Source: an uncultured Porphyromonadaceae bacterium | Lineage (GTDB): Bacteria; Bacteroidota; Bacteroidia; Bacteroidales; Muribaculaceae | Direction of reading: 5' to 3' | Assembly (NCBI GenBank): GCA_947177035.1 | Contig: CAMWSS010000012.1 | Span: forward strand, 1 to 61,207 | Length of the DNA stretch: 61,207 nt | Shown here: positions 54,639 through 61,207 of the stretch, one piece after another | Layout: the number at the start of each line of letters is the position of its first letter | How positions within the stretch are numbered: position 1 is the first letter of the stretch | Position numbers and translations under genes: made by a program | Notes under the pieces: model-generated | The model's database searches: none | Told to the model about the DNA's origin: nothing | Seen by the model: the letters and a program-made list of their open reading frames with translations, nothing else

Positions 54639-56852
54639 ATGAGCACCTCAATTTCAAAACGAGGCGAAGCGAAACTAAAAGCCGCCATCGCCGAATTTAT
54701 CTCACAACAAAAGAACAACACGTTCAACTACCGGCAGGTATCGTTTGCCATCGGAGCAAAAACACCGCAACGACAGCGGGCTGTGGCCCTGAGGCTGGCC
54801 GAAATGGCCTTCGACGGCGAACTCATCGAAACCTCTCCCGGCAAATATAAGGCTCCGAGCCGCTCGAACTTCGTGGCCGGAGTTTTCGTGCGCCGCTCCA
54901 ACGGCAAAAACTCCGTGATCACCGACGAAGGAGGCGAAGCCATCTTCGTGCCCGAACACATGAGCATGCACGCCCTCAACGGCGACCGCGTGCTGGTGTC
55001 GGTGACCGCACACCGCCGTGGCGCCGAACCAGAAGCGGAGGTGGTGGAGATCACCGAACAGGCCGACCAGACATTCGTCGGAGTGCTCAACGTGCAGAAA
55101 TCTTACGCCTACCTGCGCACCGACTCCAAAAACCTCGGCAACGACATCGAAATCCCGCGCAACAAACTCAAGGGAGGCACCACCGGCGACAAAGCGGTCG
55201 TGCGCATCACCTCCTGGCCCGACGACGCCCGCAATCCGATTGGCGAAGTGATCGACGTGCTTGGACGTCAAGGCGAAAACAATGCCGAAATCCACGCCAT
55301 CCTGGCCGAATTCGGACTCCCCTACCGCTATCCCGAACAGGTTGACAAAGCGGCTCAGAAAATCGGAGCCGGAATCACACCCGAAGAGATCGCCCGCCGC
55401 GAAGACATGCGCCACGTCTTCACCATCACCATCGACCCGAAAGACGCCAAGGACTTCGACGACGCCATATCGCTCCGCACTCTCTCCAACGGCCACTATG
55501 AAGTCGGTGTGCACATCGCCGACGTGACCCACTATGTGAAGCCCGACACAGCCCTTGACCGTGAAGCCCAGAAACGCGCCACGTCGGTCTACCTGGTTGA
55601 CCGCGTGGTTCCCATGCTCCCCGAACACCTGAGCAACGGCATCTGCTCGCTGCGTCCCGACGAAGAAAAACTCTCCTTCTCGTGCATCTTCGAGATGGAC
55701 ACCCAAGGCAATGTCTACAACCACCGCATCGGCCGCACCGTGATCAAAAGCAACCGACGGTTCGCCTATGAAGAAGTGCAGACAATCATCGAGGAAGGCC
55801 ATGGCGAATACCTCGATGAGATCATGACCCTCGACACCATCGCCAAGGCTCTGCGCCGCAAACGCTTCGAAAACGGAGCCATGGAATTCGACCGTCCGGA
55901 AGTGAAATTCGACATCGCCCCCGACGGCACTCCCCTCGGCGTATATTATAAGGAGTCAAAAGACGCCAACAAACTCATCGAAGAGCTGATGCTGCTGGCA
56001 AACCGCACCGTGGCCACATACGTCGGCAAAGTTCCGTCTGGCAAGAAAGCAAAAGCGTTTGTCTACCGCATACACGACCAGCCCGAAGCATCGCGCCTGG
56101 CCGATCTGGCCACCCTCGCCTCCACCTTCGGCTACAAACTGCGCACCAACGGCACCCCGAAAGAGATCAACCGCTCCATCAACAAAATGCTGATGGAGAT
56201 AAAAGGACGGCCGGAAGAAAACCTGCTCTCCGTTCTTGCAATCCGCTCAATGGCCAAGGCCGTATACTCAACAACAAACATCGGCCACTATGGACTGTGT
56301 TTCGACTTCTACACCCACTTCACATCGCCCATACGCCGCTATCCCGACATGATGGTGCACCGCCTGCTGGCAAAATATCTGGAGGGAGGACGCTCCGTGT
56401 CGGTGCAGAAACTCGAAGAAGAGTGCGACCACTGCTCGAAGATGGAGCAGCTGGCAGTCAACGCCGAACGCTCGTCGATCAAATACAAACAGGTGGAATA
56501 CATGCAGCAGCATCTCGGCGAGGAATTTGCCGGAGTCATCTCCGGTGTCACCGAATGGGGACTGTATGTGGAACTGACCGAAAACCTGTGTGAAGGCCTG
56601 GTGCCCGTGCGCGACCTGGCCGACGACTACTATGAACTGGACGAACGCAACTACCGCCTGGTGGGACGCCGAAACAACGTGAGCTACCGCCTCGGCGACA
56701 ACGTGGTTGTTAAGGTGGCCCGCGCCGACCTGCCCAAACGCCAGCTCGACTTCGTCCTTGTCACCGACAGCGGCAACGGATTCGAACGCAGGCATGAACA
56801 ACCGTCGAAACGCCAGCATCAACGCTCGTCAGCGCGCAGACGCAAAAAATAA
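54639..56852 (+). CDS. rnr: Ribonuclease R (VacB)
   Basis: A protein of 737 residues. RNase R degrades structured RNA from the 3' end and trims or destroys tmRNA-tagged messages. In order: a winged-helix N-terminus (about 10-70), cold-shock domains (about 75-240), the RNB catalytic core with TIDPKDAKDFDDAIS (catalytic Asp residues, near 265), and an S1 domain (about 635-710, FAGVISGVTEWGLYVEL), ending in a basic tail (QHQRSSARRRKK). The last 24 bases overlap an opposite-strand small gene. Confidence 0.96.
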   Translation: MSTSISKRGEAKLKAAIAEFISQQKNNTFNYRQVSFAIGAKTPQRQRAVALRLAEMAFDGELIETSPGKYKAPSRSNFVAGVFVRRSNGKNSVITDEGGEAIFVPEHMSMHALNGDRVLVSVTAHRRGAEPEAEVVEITEQADQTFVGVLNVQKSYAYLRTDSKNLGNDIEIPRNKLKGGTTGDKAVVRITSWPDDARNPIGEVIDVLGRQGENNAEIHAILAEFGLPYRYPEQVDKAAQKIGAGITPEEIARREDMRHVFTITIDPKDAKDFDDAISLRTLSNGHYEVGVHIADVTHYVKPDTALDREAQKRATSVYLVDRVVPMLPEHLSNGICSLRPDEEKLSFSCIFEMDTQGNVYNHRIGRTVIKSNRRFAYEEVQTIIEEGHGEYLDEIMTLDTIAKALRRKRFENGAMEFDRPEVKFDIAPDGTPLGVYYKESKDANKLIEELMLLANRTVATYVGKVPSGKKAKAFVYRIHDQPEASRLADLATLASTFGYKLRTNGTPKEINRSINKMLMEIKGRPEENLLSVLAIRSMAKAVYSTTNIGHYGLCFDFYTHFTSPIRRYPDMMVHRLLAKYLEGGRSVSVQKLEEECDHCSKMEQLAVNAERSSIKYKQVEYMQQHLGEEFAGVISGVTEWGLYVELTENLCEGLVPVRDLADDYYELDERNYRLVGRRNNVSYRLGDNVVVKVARADLPKRQLDFVLVTDSGNGFERRHEQPSKRQHQRSSARRRKK

Positions 56853-57050
56853 AGTGTCGGTGTGGCTCCAGCCCTGAGTGCAGTTGCGCAGGGTGACTTT
56901 CACCATACCGCGACACCCTCCCATCAATTCACGCACCTTCCCCATCAGGTCGGTGCGTGTTTTTATGCCTGACACCTGCTGGTTGAAGACCATGCGTCCA
57001 CACTGCATCAGCGTGAGAAAAAGTTTGTCGTTGAGAGCTACTGTAGCCAT
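56829..57050 (-). CDS. Small basic protein of unknown function (73 residues)
   Basis: A frame from the ATG at 57050 reads MATVALNDKLFLTLMQCG and ends VKVTLRNCTQGWSHTDTLFFA. I recall small Bacteroidales proteins with the same ending pattern, a Leu-Arg-Asn followed by a polar residue and QGW(S/A), so I regard it as a real gene of unknown function. A longer frame to 57128 adds a Cys-rich stretch that looks non-coding. It has no signal peptide. It converges on rnr, overlapping its 3' end by 24 bases. Confidence 0.6.
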   Translation of the reverse strand: MATVALNDKLFLTLMQCGRMVFNQQVSGIKTRTDLMGKVRELMGGCRGMVKVTLRNCTQGWSHTDTLFFASAR

Positions 57051-57201
57051 AGGGATTCTGATTATATTTGCGTTTTCGTCACTGCAAAGTTCCGAAGCAA
57101 AAGGGCAACACAGCTGCCCGCATATCATAATTTCCGTTAATCAACCCCGAATCCCGCAAGCCTGACAATTCGTATAAGTTTCAAAAATCACGGAAATTTC
57201 G

Positions 57202-57209
57202 TAACTTTG
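57202..57209 (+). promoter_or_regulatory. -7 box of lepA
   Basis: TAACTTTG, 23 bases before the lepA ATG at 57233, in an otherwise empty 180-base intergenic region. Confidence 0.75.
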
Positions 57210-57232
57210 CCATCTGAAAAGCAATGTAAGTA

Positions 57233-59020
57233 ATGAAGAATATACGCAATTTCTGCATAATCGCACATATCGACCATGGCAAAAGCACCTTGGCTGACCG
57301 CCTGCTCGAATACACCAAGACCGTCGCACAGAAAGACCTGCAGGCCCAGGTGCTCGATGATATGGACCTGGAGCGCGAACGCGGCATCACCATCAAGAGC
57401 CACGCCATCCAGATGGACTATGAGCTTGATGGACAGAAATACGTGCTCAACCTGATCGACACTCCCGGACACGTTGACTTCTCCTATGAAGTGTCGCGCT
57501 CAATCGCAGCCTGCGAAGGCGCGCTTCTGATCGTCGACGCCTCGCAGGGCATCCAGGCACAGACCATATCCAACCTATATATGGCGATCGACAACGACCT
57601 GGAGATCATCCCCGTGCTCAACAAAGTCGACCTCGACTCGGCCAAGCCTGAAGAGGTTGAAGACCAGATAATCGACCTGCTCGGATGCGACCGCGAAGAG
57701 ATTATCCGCGCCAGCGGCAAGACAGGCTTCGGCGTGGACAACGTGCTCCGCGCAATCGTGGAACGCGTTCCCGCACCCAAGGGAGATCCCGAAGCTCCGC
57801 TGCAGGCACTGATCTTCGACTCGGTGTTCAATCCCTTCCGCGGAATCATCGCCTACTATAAGATCGTCAACGGCACCATCAGCCAGGGCGACTTCGTCAA
57901 ATTCGTAAACACAGGCAAGGAATACAACGCCGACGAAATCGGCATTCTGCGCCTCGACATGCAGCCTCGCAAGCAGCTATCGGCCGGCAATGTCGGTTAT
58001 ATCATCTCCGGCATCAAGACCTCGCGCGAGGTGAAGGTGGGCGACACGATCACCCACGTGGCCCGTCCGTGCCCGGAAGCCATCGACGGCTTTGAAGAGG
58101 TGAAGCCGATGGTGTTTGCCGGCGTCTACCCCATCGAGACCGAAGACTTTGAAAACCTGCGCGCATCGCTCGAGAAACTCCAGCTCAACGACGCATCGCT
58201 CACCTTCCAGCCCGAAAGCTCAATGGCTCTCGGATTCGGATTCCGCTGCGGCTTCCTCGGCCTGCTCCACATGGAGATCATCCAGGAGCGCCTTGGCCGC
58301 GAGTTCGACATGGACGTGATCACCACGGTGCCCAACGTGTCATATCGCGTATATGACAAAAAAGGCAACATGACCGAAGTTCACAATCCCTCCGGACTGC
58401 CCGACGCCACACTCATTGACCATATCGAAGAGCCATACATCCGCGCTTCGGTCATCACCGCCGCCGAATTCATCGGCCCGATCATGACCCTCTGCCTCAG
58501 CAAACGCGGCGAACTGGTCAAGCAGGAATACATCTCGGGCAACCGCATGGAGATGATCTTCGACATGCCACTGGGCGAGATCGTGATCGACTTCTACGAC
58601 AAGCTCAAATCCATCTCCAAGGGATACGCATCGTTTGACTACCATATCCACGACTTCCGCGAGAGCAAGCTCATAAAACTCGACATTCTGCTCAACGGCG
58701 AGAGCGTCGACGCCCTCTCCACCCTGACCCACGTTGACAACGCCGTCAACTTCGGCCGACGCATGTGTGAGAAGCTCAAGGAGCTGATTCCCCGCCAGCA
58801 GTTCGACATTGCCATCCAGGCGGCCATCGGCGCCAAGATCATCGCCCGCGAAACAATCAAGGCCGTGCGCAAGGACGTGACTGCCAAGTGTTATGGCGGC
58901 GACATCTCCCGTAAACGCAAACTCCTTGAAAAGCAGAAAAAGGGCAAGAAGCGCATGAAGCAGATCGGCTCCGTCGAAGTTCCCCAGAAGGCCTTCCTTG
59001 CAGTCCTCAAACTCGACTGA
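57233..59020 (+). CDS. lepA: Translation elongation factor 4 (LepA)
   Basis: A protein of 595 residues, full length for the family. LepA is a ribosomal GTPase that helps back-translocation or initiation-stage assembly. GTPase motifs [14 protein letters not shown] (G1), [10 protein letters not shown] (G2), DTPGHVDF (G3) and NKVDLDSA (G4) are in the first 135 residues. The LepA-specific C-terminal domain is present ([20 protein letters not shown], then [22 protein letters not shown]). The next gene starts 16 bases later. Confidence 0.97.
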   Translation: MKNIRNFCIIAHIDHGKSTLADRLLEYTKTVAQKDLQAQVLDDMDLERERGITIKSHAIQMDYELDGQKYVLNLIDTPGHVDFSYEVSRSIAACEGALLIVDASQGIQAQTISNLYMAIDNDLEIIPVLNKVDLDSAKPEEVEDQIIDLLGCDREEIIRASGKTGFGVDNVLRAIVERVPAPKGDPEAPLQALIFDSVFNPFRGIIAYYKIVNGTISQGDFVKFVNTGKEYNADEIGILRLDMQPRKQLSAGNVGYIISGIKTSREVKVGDTITHVARPCPEAIDGFEEVKPMVFAGVYPIETEDFENLRASLEKLQLNDASLTFQPESSMALGFGFRCGFLGLLHMEIIQERLGREFDMDVITTVPNVSYRVYDKKGNMTEVHNPSGLPDATLIDHIEEPYIRASVITAAEFIGPIMTLCLSKRGELVKQEYISGNRMEMIFDMPLGEIVIDFYDKLKSISKGYASFDYHIHDFRESKLIKLDILLNGESVDALSTLTHVDNAVNFGRRMCEKLKELIPRQQFDIAIQAAIGAKIIARETIKAVRKDVTAKCYGGDISRKRKLLEKQKKGKKRMKQIGSVEVPQKAFLAVLKLD

Positions 59021-59036
59021 CCCCGCCCCTGTTCTG

Positions 59037-60635
59037 ATGCGCAGACTCCTTTACGTCATCATCGTTTTCTCAATGGCCGTGGCGTGCACCTCACGCCACG
59101 CCGTCAACGACCCGCAGTTGCTGCGGGCCGAGAAGCTGACCGATGCCAACGCTCTGTATCAGGCCGATTCCATCTTGCGGTTGATCGACAGCGTTGACTT
59201 CGCGACGCGCTATGACTCAATGCTCTATGCTTTGCTGCGTCTGCGCCTGGACCATTCATTCAATCGCCCGATTGCCAACGACTCCATGGCCGTGGTCCTG
59301 TCGGAATTCTTCAACGATGACCATGATCCCGCCAGAGCCATGTATGCCTGGTATAAACGAGCCTGCGTGCAGTTCGACAATGAGCAGTATGCCGATGCGG
59401 CCTATTCGGCCGAGCATATGCGTGAATTTGCCGTGAAAGCCGGCAATGACCTCCACCTGGCCCGCTATGCCGACATCATGGCCCACTGCCATCAGTTTGC
59501 AGGCAATCAGATTAATGCCGCCAGCTTCTACACTCTTGCCTTCAGGATTTTCAACACCTCGCCTCAGTTTGACAAGTCTGACTTCCATAACGCATTTTAT
59601 TTCTATTCCAATGCCGCCAACCTCTGGACAGCGACTGCAAAGGTAGACAGCCTGCTCGAATTGAGCAGACAATTTCTTCCCAACGTGATGGCCAACGGTG
59701 ACTCGGTCGCGTTCAATGCCTTCATATTCCGATATATGGTCTTTCTAAACATGCTGGAGACGGAAGAATCCAGGCTTGAAGCGGACAGACTGATGAATCT
59801 GACGGCTGAGAGAGCCGATTATGACAGCGTCAACCTCGATTTCATATTCCATAAATGGACCGACTACCTGAGAGACGGTCGGCCTGAAGACTACGCTGCA
59901 TTGATGAACGCCCTCGACAGTTCCGGCTATGGCAACGGCATGATTCTCAGCCACAACGGCATGGCAAGCCTGTCCGAACTCGACAGCAAGCTCCAGCAGT
60001 ATCAGACAGAAGCGAGCCGACAGCAGACCGCCATTGCCCTGAAGCGCAACAACGTGGTCATCATCACGGTCGGCGCCCTGCTGCTTGCGGCACTGACCGC
60101 ATTCGGACTCATGCTTTACCGCCGCAACATCCGCCGAAAGGATCGCGAACTTGAGGAGCGCGCTAACGAAGTGATGACTCTCCACTCCGAGATCGTGGCC
60201 AAGGCCGACAGCAACGACCGCCTGCGCTCGCTGGCCGACAAACTCTACTCGGCACGGTTGAGCCGACTGAACGATCTTATCGACACTTATTTCAACCACC
60301 GCGACTCGGCCACGGCAAAAACAGTGTTCTATCATGAATTCGAGACGCAGATCGCCGACCTCGGTTCGCGGGAGTCGCTGCAACAGACCGAGGCGCTGGT
60401 CAACGAATGTCGCGGCAACATCATAGCCCGGCTGCGCGAACAGCTTCCCGAGCTGAAAGAACAAGACGTGAATCTGCTGACCTATATCTATGCCGGATTT
60501 GCGGCAAGAGCCATCTGCATCTTCACCGGCATCAGCAAGGACAACTATTATGCCCGCCGCAAAAGGGTCAAGGCACGCATCGCGGCATCGTCGGCACCGG
60601 ATCGCGACGAATTTCTCGCCGAAATAGATAATTAA
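59037..60635 (+). CDS. TPR membrane regulator (DUF6377-like), lipoprotein-type signal
   Basis: A protein of 532 residues from MRRLLYVIIVFSMAVAC; the signal ends in a lipobox-like AVAC. Residues about 30-330 are helical, TPR-like and periplasmic. One transmembrane helix follows (about 340-362, NVVIITVGALLLAALTAFG), then a coiled coil (about 370-400) and a cytosolic end with LKEQDVNLLTYIYAGFAARA and SKDNYYARRKRVKARI. That end resembles a LuxR-type helix-turn-helix in weakened form. Such Bacteroidales proteins are likely one-piece signal sensors. No target gene is evident. Confidence 0.72.
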   Translation: MRRLLYVIIVFSMAVACTSRHAVNDPQLLRAEKLTDANALYQADSILRLIDSVDFATRYDSMLYALLRLRLDHSFNRPIANDSMAVVLSEFFNDDHDPARAMYAWYKRACVQFDNEQYADAAYSAEHMREFAVKAGNDLHLARYADIMAHCHQFAGNQINAASFYTLAFRIFNTSPQFDKSDFHNAFYFYSNAANLWTATAKVDSLLELSRQFLPNVMANGDSVAFNAFIFRYMVFLNMLETEESRLEADRLMNLTAERADYDSVNLDFIFHKWTDYLRDGRPEDYAALMNALDSSGYGNGMILSHNGMASLSELDSKLQQYQTEASRQQTAIALKRNNVVIITVGALLLAALTAFGLMLYRRNIRRKDRELEERANEVMTLHSEIVAKADSNDRLRSLADKLYSARLSRLNDLIDTYFNHRDSATAKTVFYHEFETQIADLGSRESLQQTEALVNECRGNIIARLREQLPELKEQDVNLLTYIYAGFAARAICIFTGISKDNYYARRKRVKARIAASSAPDRDEFLAEIDN

Positions 60636-60857
60636 CTGATTGTCAGGTATTTTCGTTTTAAGGACAGGCTTATTTGTAAGTCGCTGATTATCAGTACTTG
60701 TCAGCCACGCCCCAAAAGACACAAATATTAAGCGCTGATTACTAACAGCTTACGCACACCATTGTCCCACACTCAAACGGCAATTTCCTTGGCCTGACAA
60801 CCTCCGCATACCTAACTTTGCAGCATCAAAATCAACTCAAAAAATCACTGCAAGGTT
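60636..60857 (+). promoter_or_regulatory. Intergenic region with promoter of the last gene
   Basis: TAACTTTG at 60813-60820 is preceded, about 20 bases earlier, by a TTGG (60789-60792) as a -33-like element. The transcript would start about 30 bases before the ATG at 60858. Further upstream CGCTGATTA occurs twice (about 60683 and 60733), followed each time by an imperfect repeat, a possible binding site. Confidence 0.6.
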
Positions 60858-61193
60858 ATGAAACAAAAACTGATTTTCCTGCTACTCCTGTCAGGCATTT
60901 TCCTCTCCGCGACCGCCTCCGCCGAAAAACGTCACGACGGATCAGCCTGGACAATTTCGGCCAACGTCATCAACAAGGTGACTCACGAGAACGTGACCGA
61001 CACTATTCAAGTTGAGTTGCTCGCGCCCGACAGCACCACAGTCGACACCCGACGCATCTGCGCGCCCATCGGCGGCAAAGCCAGGTTTCAGTTCAGCGTC
61101 GGCACAGAACATGCATCATATATGCTGCGCCTGTCTAATCCCGACTATGAGAGTACAACCGTCCGCGATAGCGGGTACGCAGTAAAAAGATAG
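60858..61193 (+). CDS. Small exported protein, possibly shortened carboxypeptidase-like domain
   Basis: A protein of 111 residues with a signal peptide (MKQKLIFLLLLSGIFLSATA, cleavage near ASAEK). The mature part (ISANVINKVTHENVTDTIQVELLAPDSTTV, then ARFQFSVGTEHASYMLRLSNPDYE) has the strand pattern of carboxypeptidase-regulatory-like domains that usually begin much longer Bacteroidales surface proteins. The stop codon comes right after the expected domain end and only 14 bases before the window edge. The gene may be complete, or it may be the start of a larger gene broken by a mutation. Confidence 0.6.
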   Translation: MKQKLIFLLLLSGIFLSATASAEKRHDGSAWTISANVINKVTHENVTDTIQVELLAPDSTTVDTRRICAPIGGKARFQFSVGTEHASYMLRLSNPDYESTTVRDSGYAVKR

Positions 61194-61207
61194 CCGTCCG
61201 GAGTTTT

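Noticed and set aside
54702-55802. Minus-strand frame of 366 codons inside rnr
   Set aside because: It is a Val/Phe/His-rich antisense translation of the RNase R gene without recognisable motifs.

Overview
The window looks like a chromosome segment of a gut Bacteroidales bacterium, most likely a Muribaculaceae-type genome. The evidence is: repeated Bacteroidetes promoter -7 boxes (TAnnTTTG, usually TAACTTTG), a tmRNA with the tag GENNYALAA, a SusC/SusD pair, the type IX secretion protein PorV and cargo-type C-terminal tails, DUF4492-cydAB, and many Bacteroidales-specific lipoproteins. GC content appears moderately high for the order. Family names rest on recognition of the sequences, not on database searches.

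Layout. 1-2.63 kb is a decayed integrative conjugative element: the start of traG, complete traF and traE, a 3'-truncated IS4-family transposase, a DNA-methylase/helicase gene cut off at the same junction, and a DUF1896 gene. It abuts the ssrA (tmRNA) gene at 2952-3348. 3.4-7.0 kb holds the cytochrome bd oxidase operon (DUF4492-cydA-cydB-yigZ). 7.0-9.9 kb holds lipoproteins, a thioredoxin-like protein and a CvpA-like protein. 9.9-12.6 kb holds sufB followed directly by a dicarboxylate/amino-acid symporter. From 20.24 kb back to 12.56 kb runs one tight minus-strand cluster: CPA2 antiporter, AAA ATPase, PIN-like remnant, GlmU-like protein, ruvA, a frameshifted thioredoxin-like gene, porV and ispF. 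20.3-25.2 kb (+) encodes a porin-like protein, two acyltransferases resembling the glycine-lipid pair GlsA/GlsB, and pyrK-pyrD.

25.5-32.5 kb is a polysaccharide-utilisation-type operon (SusC, SusD, DUF1735/discoidin lipoprotein) with no glycosidase or regulator of its own. 32.6-39.1 kb encodes a TraB/GumN protein, argS, a BI-1 family protein and a large GH20 hexosaminidase with a T9SS-like tail. lptB-udk (-) and ndk, an M23/LysM peptidase, a YcxB-like protein and a DUF3298 lipoprotein (+) follow. An Lrp/AsnC regulator is divergent from a secreted protein at 44.6 kb. 45.6-50.4 kb (-) is a five-gene run pyrB-pyrI-flavin reductase-glyA-cls. 50.5-61.2 kb (+) encodes a secreted PI-PLC-like protein with a T9SS-like tail, gyrB, rnr, lepA, a TPR membrane regulator and a small exported protein at the edge.

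Points most worth a second look: the AAA ATPase/PIN pair in which the PIN protein seems internally deleted; a domain of about 140 residues shared by the two T9SS-tailed enzymes; a set of genes whose -7 boxes lie 4-9 nt before the start codon (candidate leaderless mRNAs); a perfect inverted repeat joining two divergent promoters at the Lrp gene; and the IS/ICE junction beside ssrA.
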